From Pseudonocardiales bacterium (GTDB taxonomy: Bacteria; Actinomycetota; Actinomycetes; Mycobacteriales; Pseudonocardiaceae): a stretch of DNA of 64,000 bases. The position numbers were made by a program, and so were the translations under genes. The stretch is from the NCBI GenBank assembly GCA_019243635.1, contig JAFAUB010000158.1:17156-81155 (forward strand), in the 5' to 3' direction. This document shows positions 25,527-33,829 of the stretch, piece by piece (within the stretch, counting starts at the first letter, position 1; every line of letters starts with the position of its first letter). Below the pieces are notes generated by a model. The model ran no database searches and was not told the DNA's origin. It worked only from the letters and a program-made list of their open reading frames with translations.

Positions 25527-26808
25527 AGGTCTCTCTCCTGCCGGACGGACAGCTGTCGTGCACCCGATCGGCGGTCACGGTATACGACGGGCTGATCCGC
25601 CCTCGGACCTCGCCCAGTCCGACGATGGTGCCCTCGGGGCCCGGCGCCGTCGCGGTGATCGACACCTCGTCGCCGTCGGCGAGGAAGCTGCGGGTGGAGC
25701 CGTCAGCGAGGGTCAGCGGCGCGGTGCCGTTCCAGCTGAGCTCGAGCAGCGAGCCTCGCTCGTCCGGCGCGGCGCCGCTGACCGTGCCGGAGGCGAACAG
25801 GTCGCCGGTGCGCAGGCGGGCGCCGTTGACGGTGAGGTGCGCCAGCTGCTGCGCGGCCGTCCAGTACATCCCACGCAACGGTGGGCGGGAGATCAGCTGG
25901 TCGTTGAGCGCCACCTCCAGTGTGATGTCGAGCCCCCACGGCTCGGTGCCGGTGTCGTCGAGGTAGGGCAGCGGGTGCGGATCGCGCACCGGCGGCTGGA
26001 TGCGCGCGGCGCCCAGCGCATCCAGCGGGACCACCCAGGGGGAGATCGACGTGGCGAAGGACTTGCCGAGCAGCGGCCCGAGCGGGACGTACTCCCAGGC
26101 CTGGATGTCCCGGGCGGACCAGTCGTTGACCAGGCACACGCCGAACACGTGCTCGGCGAGGTCGGTCAGCGGGACCGGCCGGCCGGCAGCCGACGGCGTG
26201 CCGACGACGAAGCCGACCTCGGCCTCGAAGTCCAGCGCGGTCGACGGCCCGAAAGTGACGGTGCCGTCCGGGAGGCGGCGCTGGCCGCTCGGGCGGCTCA
26301 CCGGTGTTCCGGAGACCACCACGGTGCCGGCCCGGCCGTGGTAGCCGACCGGCAGATGCCGCCAGTTCGCCGGTAGCGCGGGCTGACCGGGCCGCAGGAT
26401 CCGCCCTATGTCGGTCGCGTGCTGCTCGCAGGAGTAGAAGTCGACGTAGTCGGCCACGGTGAACGGCAACAGCATCGTCGCGTCGGTGCTGGGCACCAGT
26501 AATGGCGCCAGCACCTCGGAGTGCAGCTCGTCGGTGAGCCAGTGGGTCAGCGCGGCTCGGATCGCGGTCCAGCTGCGGCGCCCGGCGGCCAGCAACGCAT
26601 CGAGGTTGCCACCGCGCAGCAGCGCGGCGTGCTCCGGCAGGAGCGCCGCACTGGCTGCGGTGAGGTCGAGGATGGCCTCGCCCACCGCCACCCCGATACG
26701 CGGCCGCGGTCGGGCCGCGTCGGTGAAGACGCCGTAGGGCAGCGTGCGCAGGCCGAAGGGGTGCTCGGCGGCCACCCCAGCCCAGGAAGCCACAGTCCAG
26801 CCGGTCAT
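25519..26808 (-). CDS. fahA: Fumarylacetoacetase
   Basis: Hydrolyses fumarylacetoacetate to fumarate and acetoacetate, the last step of tyrosine/homogentisate breakdown. It has 429 residues from ATG 26808, which overlaps the hmgA stop as ATGA. Family boxes: [11 protein letters not shown] near the start, [19 protein letters not shown] (metal/active-site histidine region), [43 protein letters not shown] (metal-binding Asp) and [16 protein letters not shown]. The two-domain eukaryote-like layout with an N-terminal SH3-like part is complete. Third gene of hpd-hmgA-fahA, followed with an 8-base overlap by glgX. Expression is presumably set by the promoter ahead of hpd. Confidence 0.93.
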   Translation of the reverse strand: MTGWTVASWAGVAAEHPFGLRTLPYGVFTDAARPRPRIGVAVGEAILDLTAASAALLPEHAALLRGGNLDALLAAGRRSWTAIRAALTHWLTDELHSEVLAPLLVPSTDATMLLPFTVADYVDFYSCEQHATDIGRILRPGQPALPANWRHLPVGYHGRAGTVVVSGTPVSRPSGQRRLPDGTVTFGPSTALDFEAEVGFVVGTPSAAGRPVPLTDLAEHVFGVCLVNDWSARDIQAWEYVPLGPLLGKSFATSISPWVVPLDALGAARIQPPVRDPHPLPYLDDTGTEPWGLDITLEVALNDQLISRPPLRGMYWTAAQQLAHLTVNGARLRTGDLFASGTVSGAAPDERGSLLELSWNGTAPLTLADGSTRSFLADGDEVSITATAPGPEGTIVGLGEVRGRISPSYTVTADRVHDSCPSGRRETYD

Positions 26809-28004
26809 CCGTCTGGGCTCCGGTACGACCAGCTCCACGGGTACGCCGGGTCCTCGCAGGCGGCGCCCCCCTCGCCCAGCTCCAGCACCCGGTTCGTGTC
26901 CACCATGACCGCCAGTTCGTCGACGAGCTCTGTCCCGAGGCTGCGCTCGATCGCGCCCGGTTGCGGGCCGTGGGAGTGACCGCCGGGATGCAGGGAGACC
27001 GAGCCCTGCCCGATGCCGCTGCCCTTGCGCGCCCCGTAGTCGCCACCGCAGTAGAACATGACCTCGTCGGAGTCGACGTTGGAGTGGTAGTAGGGCACCG
27101 GTACCGCCAGCGGATGGTAGTCGACCTTGCGCGGCACGAAGTTGCAGATCACGAACCCGGTGCCGGTGAAGACCTGGTGCGCCGGCGGCGGCTGGTGGAC
27201 GCGTCCGGTGATCGGCTCGAAGTCGGCGATGTTGAACGCGTACGGGTACAGGCAGCCGTCCCAGCCCACCACGTCGAAGGGATGCCGCGGATAGATGTAC
27301 ACCGTGCCGGTCACGCCTGCCGCGTTGCGGTGCTTGACCACGACCTCCACGTCGGTGCCCGCAAGGACCTCCGGCGCGCCAGGACCTCGCAGGTCCCGCT
27401 CGCAGTACGGCGCGTGCTCCAGGAACTGACCGAACCGGGACAGGTAGCGCGGTGGCGGGACGATATGGCTGTTCGCCTCGATGCAGTACGCACGCAGCGG
27501 TTCATCCGGGCGCGGCACCCACCGATGCGTGGTGCCGCGCGGCAGTACGACGTAGTCACCCGTCCCCACCTCCAGCGCCCCGAACACCGTCTGCACCGTC
27601 GCCGCGCCGGACTCCAGGTAGACGCACTCATCACCCAGGGCGTTGCGGTACAGCGGCGAGGCGACGCCCGCGACGACATAGGAGATCCGCACATCGGCGT
27701 TGCCGAGCACCAGTCGCCGCCCGGTCACCGCGTCGTCGTGTTTCCACTCCTGGCCGGCGAACAGCTCGGGCAGCCGAAAATGCCGCGGCAGCAGCGGCTC
27801 ATTGGGTGCTGTGCTGTGGTCGGGCGGGTTCCACGGCCAGGCGTCGACGATCGCCGACGGGACCTGCTCGTGGTAGAGCAGCGAAGAATCCGAGGAGAAG
27901 CCCTCGGCGCCCATCAGCTCCTCGTAGTAGAGCGAGCCGTCGGGGCGGCGGTGCTGAGTGTGACGCTTGCGCGGGATCGAGCCCGCCTGCCGGTAGAACA
28001 CCAT
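26805..28004 (-). CDS. hmgA: Homogentisate 1,2-dioxygenase
   Basis: Non-haem iron cupin dioxygenase that opens the homogentisate ring to maleylacetoacetate. It has 399 residues from ATG 28004 with AGGGG upstream. Seen: FYRQAGSIPRKRHTQ at the N-terminus, the conserved core YPRHPFDVVGWDGCLYPYAF, GFVICNFVPRKVDYHP, and the iron-binding region YYHSNVDSDEVMFYCGGDY followed by SLHPGGHSHGPQPG (His and Glu ligands). It starts 6 bases after the hpd stop and overlaps fahA, an operon. No separate maleylacetoacetate isomerase gene is seen in the window; it may be elsewhere, or isomerisation may be thiol-driven. Confidence 0.95.
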   Translation of the reverse strand: MVFYRQAGSIPRKRHTQHRRPDGSLYYEELMGAEGFSSDSSLLYHEQVPSAIVDAWPWNPPDHSTAPNEPLLPRHFRLPELFAGQEWKHDDAVTGRRLVLGNADVRISYVVAGVASPLYRNALGDECVYLESGAATVQTVFGALEVGTGDYVVLPRGTTHRWVPRPDEPLRAYCIEANSHIVPPPRYLSRFGQFLEHAPYCERDLRGPGAPEVLAGTDVEVVVKHRNAAGVTGTVYIYPRHPFDVVGWDGCLYPYAFNIADFEPITGRVHQPPPAHQVFTGTGFVICNFVPRKVDYHPLAVPVPYYHSNVDSDEVMFYCGGDYGARKGSGIGQGSVSLHPGGHSHGPQPGAIERSLGTELVDELAVMVDTNRVLELGEGGAACEDPAYPWSWSYRSPDG

Positions 28005-28009
28005 GGCCC

Positions 28010-29203
<1,194 letters not shown>

Positions 29204-29249
29204 CTAACCCCGGCGCGGATGCTCTCCGCTGCACTTATCGCCCTCGTAT

Positions 29250-29741
29250 TCAAGCTTTCGGCGACGGTGACCGGGAGAGGCTGGGGTCGAGCCATGGGTG
29301 GTGGAGGAGTGCTTGCCAGGCGAGGTCCCAGGGGAACAGGTGGATGTAGTCGTCGCCGGTGGCGGATTGGTGTTGTTCGTAGACGTCGTCGCCGACGAGG
29401 ACCGTCACACCCCACGTGATGAGCTTGGTCATGGCCTCTCGGATCGCCGGGAAGTTGATCTGTGCCCGGTTGCTGAACGGCATCGCCACCACGGGCCGGC
29501 GTTTACCGACGGCTTCCACGAGCAAGCCGAGGGGTAGGGTGCCGGAGATGCCCGCCGCCCATTTGGCTAGGGAATTGCAGGTGATCGGCGCGACCACCAT
29601 GGCGTCGGCGGGTGGGAGCACATCGGGTGCGTCGGGTTCCTTGTACTGGTGGCGCACGGGGTCCACCAGCTTACCGATGTCACGCGCGGCGGGGGAGCCG
29701 GTGACGATGGCGTAGAGGACTGGTTGACCGTGGTCGTTCAT
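29250..29741 (-). CDS. Flavoprotein (PPC-decarboxylase fold) with apparent internal deletion
   Basis: Matches the flavoprotein family related to phosphopantothenoylcysteine decarboxylase. The beginning LYAIVTGSPAARDIGKLVD and the rest, DVLPPADAMVVAPITCNSLA, KWAAGISGTLPLGLLVEA, RPVVAMPF, WGVTVLVGDDVY, follow family order. Between KLVD and PVRHQYKEPDAPDV about 30 residues (normally a strand-helix unit ahead of HPVRxxY) are missing in frame, so the Rossmann core may be damaged. The 163-residue frame is otherwise open. It lies 13 bases downstream of a regulator on the same strand; regulator-flavoprotein pairs of this kind recur in streptomycete-type genomes. Its substrate is unknown, and it may already be non-functional. 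Confidence 0.65.
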   Translation of the reverse strand: MNDHGQPVLYAIVTGSPAARDIGKLVDPVRHQYKEPDAPDVLPPADAMVVAPITCNSLAKWAAGISGTLPLGLLVEAVGKRRPVVAMPFSNRAQINFPAIREAMTKLITWGVTVLVGDDVYEQHQSATGDDYIHLFPWDLAWQALLHHPWLDPSLSRSPSPKA

Positions 29742-29754
29742 GGTCCCCGTCTTG

Positions 29755-30828
29755 TCAGGTTCGGATGCCGCACCAGGCGGCGAAGTGCCGGAGGCCGGCG
29801 GTGGACCGGGCGTCCCGGGCGGCGAGGACGTGCACGGTGTCGTGGACCTGTGGGTGGTAGCGGGTGAGCTGGGGGGCGATCCGGCGAGCGTGCTGCAGCG
29901 AGTCCAGCGCCTGGGCCCGGTCTCCGTGCAGCAGCCAGGCCCGGGAGAGGTCGATCCAGTAGTGCCCGACCCGGCACGGCGCGGTGCTCGCCGGGAGGGT
30001 GACCTTGGCGGCCCGAGTGACGGCGGTGGTGCCGTCGGTCAGTTCGATCGGCACGGTGACCTCGTGAATGGTCACGTTGGCCGGGCCGAACTTGGTGTTG
30101 TAGAAGTCGGCCTGGTCCTGCCCGTCGACCGCCAGTGACCGCGCGGCGACCAGGTGCTCGGCGGCCGGGTCGGAGTTGGTCGCGCGGGCCGCGATGATCG
30201 CGGCACGCAGATGCAGGGCACCCCGCACCGCAGGTACCGCCGGGGTCGTCGGCGCGAGGTCTACGATTCTCTCGGCCCGCTCGATGCTGCGCAGTGCTGC
30301 GGGGTAGGCGCCGTCGAACATCAGGAACAGGGAGTGGTTCCACTCAGCGACAGTGGCTCTTAGTGGATCATCGCCATGCTTTGCGACCGCGCGGGCGCGC
30401 TCGTCGGCGAGATACGACAAATCGAGGTATCCGAGCCCGCACAGGGCAGTGATGGCGTAGGAGTAGGCGGCGGCGAGCACGTCATGAGCGCCGGGACGTT
30501 CGTTGCTGGGCAGATCGAGTACGGCCCGGTGCAGGTGGCGCAGCACATCGGGCAGCGCCCGGACGACCTCGGCATACTTGGTGCGCCGATCGAGCTCCTT
30601 GATCTGGGCCACTGCGGTGCGCAGGTCGTCGAGACTCCGTAGCGAGGTGTCCAGCTCGGCGTCGTCGCCTTCGACCAAGGCTTGGCGCAGCGCTGGGACT
30701 CCGGCCTGTTCCGATGCCGGGTGCGCGTCGCGGGCGCCGTAGGGCTGCTCGGCGATGTCGAGCACGCTGACCCCGAGTGCTCGGGTGATGGCCGCGATGA
30801 ACTTCTCACACACGAACCGCCCGTTCAT
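29755..30828 (-). CDS. TPR-like regulator, N-terminal HTH apparently missing
   Basis: Actinobacterial regulator-like protein: long alpha-helical repeats (about residues 60-350), for example YSYAITALCGLGYLDLSYLA, RGALHLRAAIIAARA and YWIDLSRAWLLHGDRAQALD, as in the tetratricopeptide tails of many streptomycete XRE-family regulators. Those proteins usually start with an HTH that ends in something like ALGVSVLDI; here only RALGVSVLDIAEQPYG remains near residue 20, so the DNA-binding part seems lost or replaced. ATG 30828 gives 357 residues; the frame is open to 31041 but the extra part is arginine/proline-rich and not HTH-like. It is followed by the flavoprotein gene and is divergent from two small CPAC genes. 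It may be a sensor remnant or a pseudogene. Confidence 0.6.
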   Translation of the reverse strand: MNGRFVCEKFIAAITRALGVSVLDIAEQPYGARDAHPASEQAGVPALRQALVEGDDAELDTSLRSLDDLRTAVAQIKELDRRTKYAEVVRALPDVLRHLHRAVLDLPSNERPGAHDVLAAAYSYAITALCGLGYLDLSYLADERARAVAKHGDDPLRATVAEWNHSLFLMFDGAYPAALRSIERAERIVDLAPTTPAVPAVRGALHLRAAIIAARATNSDPAAEHLVAARSLAVDGQDQADFYNTKFGPANVTIHEVTVPIELTDGTTAVTRAAKVTLPASTAPCRVGHYWIDLSRAWLLHGDRAQALDSLQHARRIAPQLTRYHPQVHDTVHVLAARDARSTAGLRHFAAWCGIRT

Positions 30829-30877
30829 GCCGCAGAGTCGGCATGCGTGCGCGTCATTGAGGCAAAGGGGGTCTGGC

Positions 30878-31171
30878 GTGAAGGACGAGCGTGCGTGCGG
30901 CAACCGGTCGGCCTGCGGCGTAGTGAGTGGTATTGCCACGCTTCGCGAGCTCCTCGGCCGAGGCCGTCGCGCTCGGACGCCCATCCCGGGGTGCATTATC
31001 GGGTTCGCGGACGGGCTGACCGGTATCTCGCACAGCGTCACCGAGGAGGCCTTCGCCGTAGGCCGTCGCGAGAGAGGCCGTTACGTCGCCGTCTGTGGTG
31101 CGCAGGTGCTCCCCGCGCGCCTCACCGTCCCAGCCCGCTACCACTGCCCGGCCTGCGAACGGGGTGTCTGA
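30878..31171 (+). CDS. Small CPAC-motif protein 1
   Basis: Possible 97-residue protein, unrecognised. The well-conserved-looking part is the C-terminal half: IIGFADGLTGISHSVTEEAF, then VAVCGAQVLPARLT and YHCPACERGV. One CG and one CPAC cysteine cluster suggest a small zinc-binding or structural fold, also seen in the next gene. The start is uncertain: GTG 30878 has AAAGGGGG nearby, but an internal start closer to the IIGFADG segment is possible. Its stop overlaps the next start (TGATG), so the two are coupled. It is divergent from the truncated regulator. Confidence 0.5.
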   Translation: MKDERACGNRSACGVVSGIATLRELLGRGRRARTPIPGCIIGFADGLTGISHSVTEEAFAVGRRERGRYVAVCGAQVLPARLTVPARYHCPACERGV

Positions 31172-31368
31172 TGCCCTGGTACCTGCGCTCGATCGGTGAT
31201 CGGGACACCCACCGCGGTGAGCTGCTGCACCCTGACGGCACGCTGACCGCCGCCTGCGGCATCCGCTTCCGCCCGCGCGAGTTGTTGAGCGGCACGACGG
31301 CCTTGCGTGGCGAGCCACCCGACCCCGACCAGATCTGCCCGGCGTGCCACCACAGCGGTCCGGCGTGA
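31171..31368 (+). CDS. Small CPAC-motif protein 2
   Basis: Possible 65-residue protein starting MPWYLRSIGDRDTHRGELLH. It repeats the pattern of its upstream neighbour: AACGIRFRPRELL, about 20 residues, then ICPACHHSG. ATG 31171 overlaps the previous stop by one base. Such pairs occur beside HTH/TPR regulators in streptomycete-type genomes as far as I recall, but I know no function. The CG...CPAC spacing suggests a metal-binding knuckle. Coding status rests on codon bias and the shared motif. Confidence 0.5.
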   Translation: MPWYLRSIGDRDTHRGELLHPDGTLTAACGIRFRPRELLSGTTALRGEPPDPDQICPACHHSGPA

Positions 31369-31977
31369 GGGCGATCGTGGGTCAAGCGAGCTATGGCCAC
31401 ATGTGCGCGCTGTTGCGCGACGCGCAGGCCGGATCTGATGCTGTGGGTGGGATCGGCTCGGTTCAGAGCAGGGCCACCGTCACGCTGTACAGGCTGCTGC
31501 TGGACCATCCGATTGATCGGTCCTGCCGGCGCCCTGGGCGGTGTTCGGGTGGCGGTGGCGCAGCTGCCAGGTGCACAGTAAGGCGGATCTGTTCCTGTGC
31601 CGGCTCGATGAGGTACTACTGCTGAGCCTGCTGCCCGACGAGTGAGGACTCGACTGCGTTGGACTCGGTTGGATGAAAGCGCGGGGCGTGGCGACGAGAT
31701 CCCGGTACATATCGGACCCCAGCCTCCGGCGGAAAGGCGTAATAAGCTACTTATCCTTCAGGGTAAGCTGGGAGGATGCGGTGCCCGGTATATCCTGTCG
31801 CCACGACCAGCGCCGTGCCGGCCGGCCGGCACGAGCCGTGTCGGTTCACGTGAATGAGCCTGGGCCCTAACATGGCATCCTCCCCCTCGTAATCGTAGCT
31901 TTCCGCTGATGCCGCCAGAGCAAACTGACGATATATACGTTGTACAGGTCATGGCTGAGTTCAGGACAAGGGCCGAG
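31369..31977. other. Long gap, possible decayed DNA
   Basis: About 600 bases between the CPAC pair and aroE. Short open frames exist but none has convincing codon bias over its whole length, apart from the frameshifted fragment at 31476-31645. The stretch 31700-31960 is less G+C-rich and holds no repeat or hairpin I can support. It looks like eroded accessory DNA next to the shortened regulator and flavoprotein. Confidence 0.4.
31476..31645 (+). pseudogene. Possible frameshifted small gene
   Basis: TVTLYRLLLDHPIDRSC is read in one frame up to about 31523. After a frame change PAPWAVFGWRWRSCQVHSK and ADLFLCRLDEVLLLSLLPDE continue to TGA 31643-31645. The two parts together look like one small protein of about 55 residues, and neither frame alone is coding-like through the region. 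No start codon is obvious. I do not recognise the family. A single-base lesion would explain it. Confidence 0.25.
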
Positions 31978-32826
31978 CTAGCCGGGGGTCGAGCGGGACC
32001 GGACGGCGGCGTCCAGGGCTGCGCGCATCGGCGCGATCGGCGCGCGGCGGCCGGTCATCAGCTCGACCTGCGCGACGGCTTGGTGCACAAGGACCGCCAG
32101 ACCGCTGACGGTCCGGCAGCCCGCGCCGATCGCGGACACGGCCAGTGCGGTGGGCCACGGCGTGTAGACGACGTCGAGCACCACCGGCCGGGTCGCCCAT
32201 TGCTGAGGGCTCAGCGCATCGGCGGCACCGGGAGGCAGGGTGGAGACGACGACGTCGGCTTCGGGTAGCCCGACGGCGGGTAGCCCACCGGAGATCACTG
32301 GCTGGACACCGAGCCGGTCGGCCGCCGCGCGGAGGTCGGCCGTTGCGGCCGGGTTCCGCACGAGCACGGTCGGCGCGCGCTCCCCCAGCTCGCTCAGCGC
32401 GGCGAGCGCGGCTTGGGCGGTGCCGCCGGCCCCGAGGATCACCGCGGCGCCCACCCGCTCGAGTCCCGCTTCGCGCAGCGCGGCGAGGATGCCGGCCACG
32501 TCGGTGTTCTCGGCCCGGCGGTGCGCACCGGGCCCGAGCACCAGGGTGTTCGCCGCGCCGACCGCGCGGGCCAGCGGGGAGATCTCGTCGGCGACGGTCA
32601 GGGCCACCCGTTTGAGGGGCATCGTCAGTGACAGGCCGGCCCACTCCGGACCACGCTGCTCGACGAAGGTGGCCAGGGCCGCCTCGTCGCAGTCCACCGC
32701 GTCGTAGCGCCAACCGCTCAGACCCAGCGCCGCGTAGGCGGCGCGGTGCAGCGTCGGCGACAGCGAATGCCGGATCGGAGACCCCAGCACCGCCGCTCGC
32801 CGCCTCGTCGGCTCACTATCCGCCAC
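31978..32826 (-). CDS. aroE: Shikimate dehydrogenase
   Basis: NADPH-dependent reductase of 3-dehydroshikimate in aromatic amino-acid synthesis. It has 282 residues from GTG 32826. Substrate site: GSPIRHSLSPTLHRAAYAAL (SxS motif) and LSLTMPLK with the catalytic lysine; ENTDVAGILAALREAG carries the conserved NTD. The NADP site is ILGAGGTAQAAL, followed by DVVVSTLPPGAAD. The C-terminal GLAVLVHQAVAQVELMTGR is as in the family. No other aro gene is adjacent. AroE-like paralogues (YdiB, quinate dehydrogenases) exist, but the residue pattern and position suit the biosynthetic enzyme in actinobacteria. Confidence 0.9.
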   Translation of the reverse strand: MADSEPTRRRAAVLGSPIRHSLSPTLHRAAYAALGLSGWRYDAVDCDEAALATFVEQRGPEWAGLSLTMPLKRVALTVADEISPLARAVGAANTLVLGPGAHRRAENTDVAGILAALREAGLERVGAAVILGAGGTAQAALAALSELGERAPTVLVRNPAATADLRAAADRLGVQPVISGGLPAVGLPEADVVVSTLPPGAADALSPQQWATRPVVLDVVYTPWPTALAVSAIGAGCRTVSGLAVLVHQAVAQVELMTGRRAPIAPMRAALDAAVRSRSTPG

Positions 32827-33022
32827 TGCCCGATCCTCACTATGCTGTATACCCGTTGTTCACCATCGAGCCAGTATCGAGGAAACAGCCGGCAGCGCTC
32901 GCCTACAGTACTTGCATGAGGTGTTTCCCGTCTGTTATTGAGGTCTCACGGGGTAAGTCCGTGTCTGCGTGCGGTAACTGTTTGGCATTCAACGTCCTCG
33001 ACACCAAGGAGGAGGGTGACCG

Positions 33023-33829
33023 ATGGAACACCCGCGCTGGGCGTCGGAGGACCTGGACATCGAGCATCCCAGCCCGGCTCGGGTGTACGACTACTACCTC
33101 GGCGGCTCGCACAACTTCGTCGTGGACCGGAGGATGGCCCGTCAGGCGATAGACCTGTGGCCGGAGCTGCCCCTGATCATGCAGGCCAACCGGGCGTTCC
33201 TGCGCCGCTCGGTGCGCTACCTGGTCAGCCAGGGCATCACCCAGTTCCTGGACATCGGTTCCGGCATCCCCACCGAGGGGAACGTGCACGAGGTCGCCCA
33301 GGCCGCCTCGCCCCAGTCCCGAGTCGTCTACGTGGACATCGACCCTGTGGCCGTCGCGCACAGCCGGGCGATGCTGTCGGGAAACCCGCGTGCCGACATC
33401 ATCCAGGCCGACCTGCGGAACGTGGCGGCGATCTTCGATGACCCGCGGGCCAGGAGACTGCTCGACCTGGGCCAGCCGATCGGCGTGCTCATGGTGGCCA
33501 TGCTGCACTTCCTCCCGGACGAAGCGAATCCGGCGAATATCGTCGCTCGGTACCGCAAGATGATGGTGCCCGGAAGCTATCTCGTGGTCTCGCACGCCAC
33601 GCACGAGGGCCGTCCCGATCAGGCCGAGCCGCACACCGAGCTCTACCGGCGCGCCGGCGCCCCGTTGACCATGCGCTCGCGGCTGGAGGTCGAGGCGCTG
33701 TTCAGCGGGTTCGATCTGGTGGACCCAGGGGTGGTGTTCCTGCCGCTGTGGCGTCCGGACTCGCCGGCCGACGTCGATGACCATCCTGAGCAGTTCACCG
33801 CTTTCGCTGCGGTAGGCCGGCGAGGATGA
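33023..33829 (+). CDS. SAM-dependent methyltransferase, PF04672 (DUF574) family
   Basis: Putative class-I methyltransferase of the actinobacterial DUF574 family; acceptor unknown. It has 268 residues. N-terminal PSPARVYDYYLGGSHNFVVD is the hallmark of the family. ITQFLDIGSGIPTEGNVHEV is the SAM-binding glycine motif, VVYVDIDPVAVAHSRAML the acidic loop, and ADLRNV and GVLMVAMLHFLPD follow. ATG 33023 has AAGGAGGAGGG upstream. Its stop overlaps the start of the PAS-GGDEF-EAL gene (ATGA), so the two are coupled. In many actinobacteria such methyltransferases are numerous and unassigned. The coupling here to a c-di-GMP enzyme is the only functional hint. Confidence 0.88.
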   Translation: MEHPRWASEDLDIEHPSPARVYDYYLGGSHNFVVDRRMARQAIDLWPELPLIMQANRAFLRRSVRYLVSQGITQFLDIGSGIPTEGNVHEVAQAASPQSRVVYVDIDPVAVAHSRAMLSGNPRADIIQADLRNVAAIFDDPRARRLLDLGQPIGVLMVAMLHFLPDEANPANIVARYRKMMVPGSYLVVSHATHEGRPDQAEPHTELYRRAGAPLTMRSRLEVEALFSGFDLVDPGVVFLPLWRPDSPADVDDHPEQFTAFAAVGRRG

